DNA of 64,000 nt from Unio delphinus. Taxonomy: Eukaryota > Mollusca > Bivalvia > Unionida > Unionidae. This document shows positions 48,382-59,064 of this stretch, piece after piece. The stretch is from assembly GCA_029339505.1 (NCBI GenBank), contig JAQISU010000210.1, forward strand, positions 8,370,501 through 8,434,500. Reading direction: 5' to 3'. A program made the translations under genes and the position numbers. Below the pieces are notes generated by a model that was not told where the DNA came from, searched no databases, and worked only from the letters and a program-made list of their open reading frames with translations. The stretch's first letter is position 1, and each line of letters opens with the position of its first letter.

Positions 48382-48652
48382 GCATCTGAAGGCACCATTC
48401 ATTTGGATAGTTTTGTCGATGAGTCATTCGATGTCTACTGTATGCGTATGGCCAGGGATGGTGAATGGGCTGATCATGTGGTGGTGGTTGCAATGGCTAG
48501 GATGCTACAAATCGACATCATGATTGTAACTAGCTCACCGTCATCAGGTCCTGAACATATTGTTTGGGTTGTTGGACAAACAGCATTTCAAGAGGATCCC
48601 ATTCTTCTGGGACATGTCTGGGAATCTCATTACATGTCATTACAACCCATAG
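48382..48652 (+). CDS. Exon: OTU domain, C-terminal half with catalytic His
   Basis: A 271-nt exon, acceptor tttgcaatacgtag and donor ATAG/gtaagt; phase 0 in, phase 1 out. It encodes a lead containing SFDVYCMRMARDGEWADHVV, then VVAMARMLQIDIMIVTSS and LLGHVWESHYMSLQPI. The W-x-D-x-x-x-x-x-A-x-A helix followed by the I-x-I-x-I-V strand is the usual OTU core after the Cys helix, and H-Y in WESHYMSL is the catalytic His position. With the DGNC of the preceding exon the Cys and His of the active site are present, so the enzyme looks intact. The acceptor has a poor pyrimidine tract and sits at the edge of a 40-bp tandem array. Reading through the donor continues to a stop at 48724-48726. Confidence 0.9.
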
Positions 48653-48849
48653 GTAAGTTTCGAAGAAAAACAACCTGGAATGTATATTTAGTTTTGCTTA
48701 AATCCATTTATTCAGCAGGAGAATAGTTAAGTAATGTGATAAATTTGGTAATTGTACATTTAATCTTAATGATAATGAGGTGATGTCACAATCCTTTGAA
48801 CTACAATTAGACTCATCTTGATGGAAGACCACCTAAATCTGCTAGCAGA

Positions 48850-49860
48850 AATTGATCTCTCAAGACATACAGTCCATCATACAGATCATGTATAGTACTG
48901 TATGTAAGACATGCAGTCATACAGATCATGTATCATACTGTATTCAAGACATACAGTCAAATATACAAATCATGTATCATACTGTATTTAAGACATGTAG
49001 CCAATTATACAGATCATGTATCATACTGTTTTCAAGGCATACATTTCATCATACAAATCATGTATCATACTGTATTTAAGACAAGCAGTCCATCATAGAG
49101 AGGGGCCCTGAGTGGCCGAGTGGTCTAAAGCGCTGTCCGTTACGGATCACTGCCAAGCAGTCCATCATAGAGATTATGTATCATACTGTATTTAAGACAA
49201 GCAGTCCATCATAGAGATCATGTACCACACTGTATTTAAGACAAGCAGTCCATCATAGAGATCAAGTACCATACTGTATTTAAGACAAGCAGTCCATCAT
49301 AGAGATCAAGTACTATACTGTATTTAAGACGAGCAGTCCATCATATATATCTTGTATCATACTGTATTTAAGACAAGCAGTCCATCATACAGATCATGTA
49401 TCATACTGTCTTTAAGACAAGCAGTGCATCATACAGATCACGTACCATACTGTATTTAAGACAAGCAGTCTATCTTAGAGATAATGTATCATACTGCAGT
49501 TAAGACATGTAGTCCATCATACAGATCATGTATCATACTGTTTTCAAGACATAGATTCCATCATACAAATCATGTATTATACTGTATTTAAGACATGCAG
49601 TCAGTTATACAGATCTTGTTTAATACTGTATTTAAGACATGCAGTCAATCATACAGATCATGTGTCATACTGTATTCAAGACATCCATTCAATCGTACAG
49701 ATCTCATATCATACTGTATTCAAGACATCTGTTCAATCAAACAGATCATATATCATACTGTATTCAAGACATCCATTCAGTCATACAGATCATGTATCAT
49801 ACTGTATTCAAGACATGCAGTTCACTGTACAGGTCATATATCACACTGTACTCAATACAT
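48850..49860. repeat. 44-bp minisatellite
   Basis: About 22 units of tcatactgtatttaagacaa, gcagtccatcatagagatca and tgta. Units at the two ends use different variants (catgcagtcaatcatac versus aagcagtccatcatag). A 54-bp tRNA-like piece is inserted at 49101-49154. One frame is open across the right end, not considered coding. Confidence 0.92.
49101..49154 (+). mobile_element. 54-bp SINE-A head (tRNA 5' half) inserted in the array
   Basis: aggggccctgagtggccgag, then tggtctaaagcgctgtccgt and tacggatcactgcc, matches the first 54 bases of SINE-A and then stops. The 18 bases aagcagtccatcatagag stand on both sides (49083-49100 and 49155-49172), in excess of the normal 44-bp array phase, so they look like a target-site duplication. 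Confidence 0.8.
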
Positions 49861-50104
49861 GCTGCATTCATTATATCATACATACATATATTGTATGGTT
49901 TATAACATATGTGACTGAACCATGAACCAAAACTGTCTTCTCTACCTTTGTTTAAAAACTTCTTGAAGCAATACTACATTTGTGAGTTGAAAAAATCCAA
50001 AGAAAATAACAAACTGGAATGTTTTGAAACTAAATGGCACACATATATTAATATTGTAGTATAGGATAGTTTATAGTTTCTGTCCATTGGCTGAATAGAT
50101 CTTG

Positions 50105-50106
<2 letters not shown>

Positions 50107-50135
<29 letters not shown>

Positions 50136-50190
50136 TGTATGTATGTATGTATGTATGTATGTATGTATGTATGTATGTATGTATGTATAG
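50107..50190. repeat. (GTAT)n microsatellite
   Basis: About 84 bp of pure gtat/atgt tetranucleotides followed by a short gt run. Confidence 0.95.
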
Positions 50191-50194
50191 GTGT

Positions 50195-50392
50195 GTGTGT
50201 GAATATAACATGTTCTTTATTCAGGCTGTCTTCTTTTCGTATTGTAAACTCTTTAGCTGATTCAGATCTTTATATACAAAGACAAACCATATGTAAAGAA
50301 GAAAGGAATTGTAAGGTAGTCATTGGAATAGGTCCCTGACCCATGGCTTCCTATGTGTGGGGAATAGCAAAAAAGGAAGTGTTGTTGTTGTT

Positions 50393-50425
<33 letters not shown>

Positions 50426-50665
50426 ATTATTTTCTTTTCCTGGCTATCATCTTTTACCATTTTAAATAAGTTTAGCGGATTCAAACCTTTATATAGAAGC
50501 CATGATATATGTAGAAAACAACAAAAGTAAGGTACCCTGTTGTGTGACTTCCTGAACAATGGTTATGATTGTATGGGGGAATATTTAAATAAAAAGAATT
50601 ATAATTTGTATGCATGTATATGTGTGTGAAAGACAGTCGTGTGTGTGTGTGTGTGTGTGTGTAAA
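50195..50665. repeat. Old duplication of about 240 bp with (GT)n tracts
   Basis: 50205-50370 and 50425-50590 share blocks in order (tctttagctgattcagatct / agtttagcggattcaaacct; tttatata; atatgtaaagaa / atatgtagaaaa; catggcttcctatgtgtggg-like). Each copy is followed by a (GT)n tract (about 50394-50421 and 50638-50662). Confidence 0.55.
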
Positions 50666-50849
50666 CAAATGTTGGATTGTGTTTGAGAATACAATAATCA
50701 TGTGTGTTATTTTAAAATAAAGACATCTTATTGTGCATACAAATTCATAACAATATCATACGAATTGTTAAAAATGTGTGAAGATTTATCATACAGTGGA
50801 AAGAAGTATCATTATGTTATTCATCGTGATTTAGACAATATAGATATAT

Positions 50850-51046
50850 ACAGTATGTGGACAATGGCTGATCCAGTTTGTATAAAATAAAGATGTATGT
50901 ATATATAGTGTGTGTGTGGACCAAGGTTGGTCTGTGTGTATTAAATCAAGATAGAGATATATCTGGTATGTGGACCATGGTGGTTAATGTATAAAATCAA
51001 GAATTATATTTAATATGTGGACCATGGTTGTTCATTGTGTATAAAT

Positions 51047-51127
<81 letters not shown>

Positions 51128-51200
51128 AATGGACCATCATAATTCTGTGTGTATAAAATCATGATAGAAATTTATGTGATATGTTGACCATCAAGGTTCA
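50850..51200. repeat. Degenerate about 56-bp repeat with internal (TA)n
   Basis: Around five units contain gtatgtggaccatggttgtt and tgtgtataaaatcaagata. A (CA)n(TA)n run (51050-51122) has expanded within one unit. Confidence 0.7.
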
Positions 51201-51344
51201 TCTATAGATGTTAATTTTGTTTGGCAAATTCTTGGATACACTACTGTCTGATAAAAGTGATGAATGTTAGAAAGTATATCAGGTTATTGCAGCTGGGAAC
51301 GTAGTAATGGACATAAAAGTTATTTTTAATTTTAAAATGGTGAT

Positions 51345-51590
51345 AAGAGTGATTACACTCAATGTCCATGCTGGATAGACAAAAATATATACAATGCCAG
51401 TCACCCACTGTTTCAGTATTATCTAAACATTAAATATAGGAAAGGAATACTAACAAGCTCAATAAAAGGACAATTTAAAGGTAATAATAATAATGACTTT
51501 ATTTAAAGAGGGTGACACAATTAGTTGCATGGAACTAATCCTCCTTGTGGCTCTCTATTATATGCATATTTACATACAGAGTACATGTGC

Positions 51591-51633
<43 letters not shown>

Positions 51634-52030
51634 AGCATTGATAATAAGCTACATGCATATATGAACATAATAAACAGAAAGTTTTGTAGAACATGATCAA
51701 GCTAGGTACATTGTGTACATACAGTATAAAAATTGTGAGACTACAAAATGGAATTTTTGAGAATGTTATGCTTTAAGTTGTAATTTATTTGTCAAATCAA
51801 ACAGGTTCCACTTTTCATCCTTTGAATTAGATGATAATTAAATATATTTATTTTTGTACTTTCTCTAATTTCCTTTTTATGAATACGAAAATAGTGTAAA
51901 GTGTGATTACATTCACTGTCCATGCTGGATAGACAAAAATATATACCATGCTAGTCACCCACAGTTGCATTAGTATTTAAACATTTAATATAGGAAAGTA
52001 ATAATAACAAGACCAATCAAAAGACAATGC
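51345..52030. repeat. Dispersed pair of about 125-bp direct repeats
   Basis: 51345-51475 and 51900-52030 share gtccatgctggatagacaaa, aatatata, agtcacccac and aatataggaaagtaata-like blocks about 550 bp apart. An (AAT)n run (about 51596-51632) lies between. Confidence 0.65.
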
Positions 52031-52034
52031 ATTG

Positions 52035-52775
52035 GTAGAGTACAATTTTCATTTCTTTCCTTAAGCAATTTAGCCCTCCAGCATCTTGTGCTTGAAAGCA
52101 TCAAAACAATAATGCCATTGAATAAGGGTTAATATTAACATAATAAACACGTCTCACAAAATTACATTAAGAAATAAATATATTTATGTGATAGATGTCT
52201 GAAAAGCAAACTATAGTGTTACTATACATAAACTCCTAACACATTTAATAATAAATCTGACATAGTGATCAGTAAACCAGCAATTCTAGAAAGTGAAACT
52301 TAAAGCAGAGCTTATTTAAGTAAAAAAAATCTTTTTTTAGAGTGGAAGAACCCAAAATAAATGTGCAAATTTCTACATAACAGCCATAAAGAACATTTTC
52401 CAAGCTTTTAACCAGCAGTCTAATATTGCTTTGTATATGTCCCTTCAGACATCAAGCTATGAAAGGGTTTCTCAGTACAGCACTATTCATATTCTGGTAA
52501 GGAACAGAATAAGCAAACAAAACAACAGAGAAACACTTACAGAGCTAAAAGTGATATCTTTTAAAGAGTTTGATTTTAGTAGCGCTAAAACATTATAGCA
52601 TGAATTCAGACAGATAAGCATTGAAGTGTTGGATAAATATTGAACTATCGCCATTTCCTGTCTCCCTTCTTTTTGTTCTTTTTCACCACCCCATACTTTA
52701 ATCCTTGTAGCATCTCTGCATTAGCCATATAGTTTTAGTAAATAGGCCTATGTCATGAAGATCAACATCAACAAT
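52035..52775. other. Intron 10 sequence, nothing recognised
   Basis: AT-rich sequence before the 48-bp array; no coding similarity. Confidence 0.4.
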
Positions 52776-52779
52776 GTCA

Positions 52780-54690
52780 TCAGATTTGACATATTGGCTT
52801 ATATCATTAAGATGGCCACTCCCACTGTAATCAAAATTTGTAAATAGGCTTACATCATGATATCTATCACCAATGTAATCAAAATTTGTAAATAGGCTTA
52901 TATCATGATATCTATCACCAATGTAATCAAAATTTGTAAATAGGCTTATATCATGATATCTATCACCAATGTAATCAAAATTTGTAAATAGGCTTACATC
53001 ATGATATCTATCACCAATGTAATCAAAATTTGTAAATAGGCTTATATCATGATATCTATCACCAATGTAATCTAAATTTGTAAATAGGCTTACATCATGA
53101 TATCTATCACCAATGTAATCAAAATTTGTAAATAGGCTTACATCATGATATCTATCACGAATGTAATCAAAATTTGTAAATAGGCTTACATCATGATATC
53201 TATCACGAATGTAATCAAAATTTGTAAATAGGCTTACATCATGATATCTATCACCAATGTAATCAAAATTTGTAAATAGGCTTACATCATGATATCTATC
53301 ACCAATGTAATCAAAATTTGTAACTAGGCTTACATCATGACATCTATCACCAATGTAATCAAAATTTGTAAATAGGCTTACATCATGATATCTATCACCA
53401 ATGTAATCAAAATTTGTAAATAGGCTTATATCATGATATCTATCACCAATGTAATCAAAATTTGTAAAAAGGCTTTCATCATGATATCTATCACCAATGT
53501 AATCAAAATTTGTAAATAGGCTTATATCATGATATCTATCACCAATGTAATCAAAATTTGTAAATTGGCTTGCATCATGATATCTATCACCAATGTAATC
53601 AAAATTTGTAAATAGGCTTATATCATGATATCTATCACCAATGTAATCAAAATTTGTAAATTGGCTTACATCATGATATCTATCACCAATGTAATCAAAA
53701 TTTGTAAAGAGGCTTACATCATGATATCTATCACCAATGTAATCAAAATTTGTAAATAGGCTTACATCATGATATCTATCACCAATGTAATCAAGATTTG
53801 TAAATAGGCTTATATCATGATATCTATCACCACTGTAATCAAAATTTGTAAATTGGCTTGCATCATGATATCTATCACCAATGTAATCAAAATTTGTAAA
53901 TAGGCTTATATCATGATATCTATCACCAATGTAATCAAAATTTGTAAATTGGCTTGCATCATGATATCTATCACCAATGTAATCAAAATTTGTAAATTGG
54001 CTTGCATCATGATATCTATCACCAATGTAATAAAAATTTGTAAATAGGCTTATATCATGATATCTATCACCAATGTAATCAAAATTTGTAAATTGGCTTA
54101 CATCATGATATCTATCACAAATGTAATCAAAATTTGTAAATAGGCTTACATCATGATATCTATCACCAATGTAATCAAAATTTGTAAATAGGCTAATATC
54201 ATGATATCTATCACCAATGTAATCAAAATTTGTAAATAGGTTTACATCATGATATCTATCACCAATGTAATCAAAATTTGTAAATTGGCTTATATCAAGA
54301 TATCTATCACCACTGTAATCAAAATTTGTAAATAGGCTTACATCATGATATCTATCACCACTGTAATCAAAATTTGTAAATAGGCTTACATCATGATATC
54401 TATCACCAATGTAATCAAAATTTGTAAATAGGATTACATCATGATATCTATCACCAATGTAATCAAAATTTGTAAATAGGTTTACATCATGATATCTATC
54501 ACCAATGTAATCAAAATTTGTAAATAGGCTTATATCATGATATCTATCACCAATGTTATTAAATTTGGTACATAAGTTTATATCATGAAGATATATATCA
54601 TGAATATAAATAAATTTGGTAAATAAACCTGTATCATGAAGATATATATCACCAATGTAATTAAATTTGGTAAATAAGCTTATATCATGA
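52780..54690. repeat. 48-bp minisatellite
   Basis: About 38 units of taggcttacatcatgatatc, tatcaccaatgtaatcaaaa and tttgtaaa, mostly identical; variable positions are tta(C/T)atc, t(A/T)ggctt and acc(A/C)a. Units of the ttggcttgc type cluster between 53560 and 54010, showing local amplification. The left and right edges decay gradually. Confidence 0.95.
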
Positions 54691-54719
54691 AGGTGTTAAA
54701 TTATTTTATATGAGCAAAT

Positions 54720-55310
54720 CTGTGCATATTTATATCATAATCCTACATCTAAATGGGTGATCACAATCTATGTATATGTATATTATAATCTTTCATCTAC
54801 ATGGGTGATCAAACCCTGTGTATATTTATATGACAATCCTGGGGGCCCCGAGTGGCCGAGTGGTCTAAAGCACTGTCCGTTATGGACCACTGCCATCTCA
54901 CCTCTGTCTGCATGTGTTCGAGTCTAAGATTCGGCAAATGTAGTTATGTGAGAAAGCTTGCCAGTAGCTTCTTGTGGGTCAGTGGTTCTTTCCGGGGTTT
55001 GTCCGGTTTCTTCCTCCACTATTAATACTGGTCGCCATGTATAGCCTATATTGTGCTGAAAAATGGCGTTAAACCATAAAAAACAAACAAACAAACAATA
55101 TGAAAATCCTGTATCTAAATAGTGATCAAGCCCTGGGGATATTTATATGATAATCCTGTATCTACATGGGTGATAAGATGATGTGTATATGTATGTTATA
55201 ATCCATCATCTAAATGGGTGATCACAATATGTGTATATGTATGTATTAATCCATCATCTAAATGGGTGATCCAACCCTATGTACATTGTATGGTAATCCG
55301 GCATCTAATT
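54720..55310. repeat. Degenerate about 55-bp repeat interrupted by SINE-A
   Basis: Units with atatttatatgacaatcctg, tatctacatgggtgatcaaa and ccctgtgt occur on both sides of the SINE at 54841-55090, about eight in all. Confidence 0.75.
54841..55090 (+). mobile_element. SINE-A, full copy
   Basis: Nearly identical to the copy at 11785 (head gggggccccgagtggccgag, box B tgttcgagtctaagattcgg, end tgctgaaaaatggcgttaaa and an (AAAC)n tail). Flanks tatgacaatcct and tatgaaaatcct give a 12-bp target-site duplication with one mismatch. Confidence 0.9.
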
Positions 55311-55789
55311 TATTGAGCTTCAACCACTAATAAGATGTTTCTGTAGCTGATTGACTGAAAATGTTACAGGTTTGATTAGCAGTTATATGTTTTATATTTT
55401 GCATCCAGTTATGTCATCAGAGTCAAGGAGGAGTATGTTTATAAGCTTTAGGGATTTAATAATAATGATGAAGTTTGCCAAATAGTAGGCTTTAAACCTA
55501 TTTGTAGCTGTATTATATTTAGATATTACACTACAACATAAACCAGATAAGTGATATAAGATCAACTTGGGCCTCTTGTCTGCATAGACTGAAATACTTT
55601 TAGGCCTATCACAGTAGCACACACGCAAACATATACATAGAGATAGATATTTCATAGATATTTTTTTCATTATGATAAAATTTGATAATTGGATTTGGTA
55701 TTTACATCTCTTTTCCGGTACTAAAATATTTTCAAACTTGGAAAATAATTTAAATATAATTATCCGAATCATTGTTGTTTCTATTTCAG
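55311..55789. other. End of intron 10
   Basis: AT-rich sequence before the terminal exon; ends in the acceptor gtttctatttcag. Open frames here on both strands are extensions into the repeat-rich exon or chance. Confidence 0.45.
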
Positions 55790-58122
55790 CACCGGTTGTT
55801 CTTGATCAAGACCTAGCAGTCCATTCTACACAAGCCCAAACAGCACATATCATGCAAATCCCAGCATCTGGGTCCACATCATCCACAACTCTTGGTCTCA
55901 TTCAAACCCCAACAACCAATGCCTCACCATCTATATTCAATGGATCAACGTCATACACAACACCCAATTGCACAACATCTGATGTCTTGCAAATTTCAAT
56001 ACCCAGTTTTGCAACGATTGATGTCATGCAGGCTCCAATATCAGAATCCACAACAGCTGATATCATGCAAATTCCAGTATCAACTTTCACAACAGCTGAT
56101 GTTATGCCATTCGTAACATCTCTGTCCACATTATCCACAGACATAAATGGTCTTGTGCAAACGACTGGTTCCACAACCTCTCTAATATCTACAACAGATG
56201 GGGTCATGCAAACAGCAACACCCAGTTTCATAAGAACTGATCTCGTGCAATTTTCAGTATTTGGATCTACAACAGCAGTCATGCAAGCACCAACATCTGT
56301 TCCCACAACAACTAACATTTTGTTAGCCACAACATCTGCTTCCACACCATCCACTACCATTGGATTTACACTATGTCCAACCTCCACTTTGACTACATCT
56401 GTCATGCAAAAACCAACATCTGTTCCCACAACAACTAATGTTTTGTTAGCCACAACATCTGGTTCCACACCATCCACTACAACTGGCTCCACACTATGTC
56501 CATCACCCACTTCAGCAACAGATGTTGTCATGCAAGCCCCAACATCAGGATCAACAACTGATATGCAAGCCTCAGCATCTGGTTCCAAACTATCCACAAC
56601 AATTGGATCTACACTATGTCCAACCTTCACTTCGACAACAGATAATCTCATGCAAGCCTCAACATCAGCATCAACAACTAACATCATGCAATCCCCATCA
56701 TCTGGTTCCACAACTAATGCCACGCAAGACCCATCATCAGGATCCACAGCAGCTAATGTCATACAGACCCCAACATCAGGATCAACAACATCTGCTTCCA
56801 CACCGTCCACTACCATTGGATCTACACCATGTCCAACCTCCACTTTCACTACATCTGTCATGCAAAAACCAACATCTGTTCCCACAACAACTAATGTTTT
56901 GTTAGCCACAACATCTAGTTCCATACCATCCACTACAACTGACTCCACACTATGTCCATCACCCACTTCTGCAACAGATGTTGTCATGCAAGCCCCAACA
57001 ACAGGATCAATAACAACTGATATCATGCAAGCCTCAGCATCTGGTTCCAAACTATCCACAACAATTGGATCTACAGTATGTCCAACTTTCACTTCGACAA
57101 CAGCTAATCTCGTGCAAGCCTCAACATCAGCATCAACAACTAACATCATGCAATCCCCATCATCTGGTTCCACAACTAATGCCACGCAAGACCCATCATC
57201 AGGATCCACAGCAGCTAATGTCATACAGACCCCAACATCAGGATCCACAGCAGCTAATGTCATACAGGCCCCAACATCAGGATCCACAGCAGCTAATGTC
57301 ATACAGACCCCAACATCAGGATCCACAGCAGCTAATGTCATACAGACCCCAACATCAGGATCCACAACATCTGGTTCCAAACCATCCACTACTGCGGGTC
57401 TCATGCCAGTACTGTCGTCCTGTTACTCTGCAGGTGGCCTGCAACCACAAGCATCGAGTTCCATACAGTCCACAACTCCTGATGTCATGCAAGCCCCATC
57501 ACTTGATGATACTGGCAGGTTCGTACACATTGCATGTCTATTGGTAGATGTTGGATCCAGGGTCCTTAGACGTCTCCTGCTTTATCATACAGTCAAACCA
57601 ACCCGTACTCTGGACCAGTATCTTGCCAAGAATAGAATAGATATTGACAATCTAAGGAAGAGGAGAATACTAAATAAATCTCAAATCGTCATCTTGTTCC
57701 CACCAGGCGGAAGTACTAATCTAGGGGATTACGATATTACACTTTTATCTGCTTTATTTACTAACATTGTACTTACCATAAGTCAGCAGGATCTGAACAT
57801 GATACAGTTTTTGAGAGACAAAAGAAATGAAATATTTGCTCATGCAAAATCAGTCACAGTCAATTCAAATGATTACCAGACATTTTGGAATGACATCTGC
57901 AGAACATTGGAGGCTCTAAGTAAGCAATGCAATGACCCAGACTTTGAGAATGAAATATCAAGAGAGATTCAAGGCATTCAGGTGTCAACAGTTCAAGGTA
58001 CATCTTTACTTGATGCACTACAAACACACAGAAAGATGGAAACTCTTGAAAGGCTTGTACAGCATTTGATGTCAAGTAATGCCCAAGAATCAAATAAAGA
58101 ATCTGATGACAGCGACTCATAA
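55790..58122 (+). CDS. Terminal exon: Thr/Ser/Pro-rich repeats and DZIP3-type HEPN domain
   Basis: The last exon begins after ttgtttctatttcag in phase 1 and ends at TAA 58120-58122; 777 residues. Residues from about nt 55820 to 57500 are low complexity (Thr, Ser, Pro, Ala, Gln, Met), built of imperfect 13-20 residue units such as GSTAANVIQTPTS, with an internal 456-bp duplication and four tandem 39-bp units at 57201-57360. From about 57505 the sequence becomes globular: FVHIACLLVDVGSRVLRRLL, LDQYLAKNRIDIDNLRKRRI, VILFPPGGSTNLGDYDITLL and IQFLRDKRNEIFAHAKSV, then a helix with W-x-D-I-C-R. This matches the HEPN domain of DZIP3-like proteins; R (57823) x5 H (57841) is the HEPN R-x4-6-H motif. 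The tail ends in acidic SDDSDS. The 55672 ATG is intronic. A 500-codon antisense frame here is a by-product of the repeats. Confidence 0.9.
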
Positions 58123-58699
58123 ACATCGTCATGCAGTATAAAGGCAAAATCAAACATCATGAAAAAGCTATGGACATTGTCATGGAAACAGGAGAGAGGA
58201 TAGTGTACACATGTGATTGCACAGAAACAAGCTGCAGCTGTGTGACATTCTTATAGTAAACCTGTTCATCACATTAATATTTGAGGATTTTGTCAAATCT
58301 GATTGCTGACATTGTTACAAGTTGTAAAGTTATCCTACATTGTAGCAATATTGACTTAAGATTTAGTTGTAACTACAGTATCTCAAGGCCAGATGTCATG
58401 AGTGTGACTGGAGTCTTAATTGTCAACCCCTAGATTTAAATTCAACGATATCATGGTTATCTGGCCTAAGTGTCAACTCCATGGATTATAACCTGAGCGA
58501 TTACATGTATTATAACTTGCGGCCTCATTCTCAGTCCTTGGATCATGCATTGAAACATATGATGATTGCTTCACATAGTTGTATACCCCATAGATAAAAT
58601 ATTTTCATATATTTCATGATTATGACGTTGGCCTTAATGTGCCAGTTCATTTAGCTTGAATTGGATTTGTCATGATTATGTAGTCTATACATGTAACAT
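58123..58699 (+). other. Presumed 3' untranslated region and flank
   Basis: Sequence after the TAA at 58120. I see no canonical AATAAA in the first 500 bases, so the 3' end is not placed. Parts recur after 59100 as a result of the HEPN-end duplication. Confidence 0.4.
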
Positions 58700-59060
58700 G
58701 GGGAAAGAAATATCCATAGTAATGGAACTTGATCATTGCATAGCAGTGGAATATGAAACAGTTTTTAGAAGTGAAAGAAATTACGTATTGGCTCATACGA
58801 GAGTAATCATTATGAATACAAATGATTCCAAAATATTTGGAATGACATCTGCACGACACTAATGGATCTTTTGCAATTTGAGCAGCATGATTTTAAGAAT
58901 GAAATAACAAAAAGATACAAGACATCAAGATGTCGACAATTCAAAATGAATCTTTCATTGATACACTACAAACACATTCCAGAAGGATTGAAACACATAC
59001 AAAACTTGCACATACTGTGCATGACTTGTAAATATTTTGATAAAGTAACAAATCTGAATC
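58700..59060 (+). pseudogene. Degenerate tandem duplicate of the HEPN exon end
   Basis: This stretch resembles 57785-58075 with an offset of about 950 bp. It keeps acagtttttagaagtgaaag followed by TVFRSERNYVLAH (compare QFLRDKRNEIFAH), then aatgattcc...tttggaatgacatctgc, tttgagaat-like and gatacactacaaacacattc segments in the same order. Indels and stop codons (for example TAA at 58860-58862) break it. The intervening sequence (58260-58640) and the flank after it (59150-59400) also share blocks such as ctgattgc...ttgtaaa, so the duplication covered the 3' end of the gene plus its flank. Confidence 0.75.
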
Positions 59061-59064
59061 AGTC

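Larger units (their letters stand above)
3098..58122 (+). other. Gene span: ROC-COR / OTU / Thr-Ser-rich / DZIP3-type HEPN protein (5' end outside window)
   Basis: This is the span of one split gene built from 11 exons. Every junction has AG before the exon and GT after it (the last exon ends at a stop), and phases join as 1, 0, 0, 2, 1, 0, 0, 1, 0, 1. The coding sum of 4841 nt closes the frame exactly. Approximate residues in the assembled fragment: ROC part 1-213 (G3 and G4 motifs visible), COR 214-620, linker 624-658, OTU 659-835, low-complexity Thr/Ser/Pro repeats 845-1405, HEPN 1408-1570, acidic tail to 1612. The first exon starts in phase 1 and lacks the GTPase P-loop, so earlier exons lie upstream. 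ROC-COR proteins are GTP-regulated dimerising switches, OTU domains cleave ubiquitin chains, and DZIP3-type HEPN domains occur in the E3 ligase DZIP3 and invertebrate relatives. That the three act in one polypeptide is inferred from phase and order, not from a transcript. Confidence 0.78.

Noticed and set aside
55902..57404. 500-codon open frame on the minus strand
   Set aside because: It is the antisense of the Thr/Ser-rich repeats; the sense frame continues into a recognisable HEPN domain and splices in phase. The antisense protein (VDPDVGVCMTLAA repeats) has no start context or domain.
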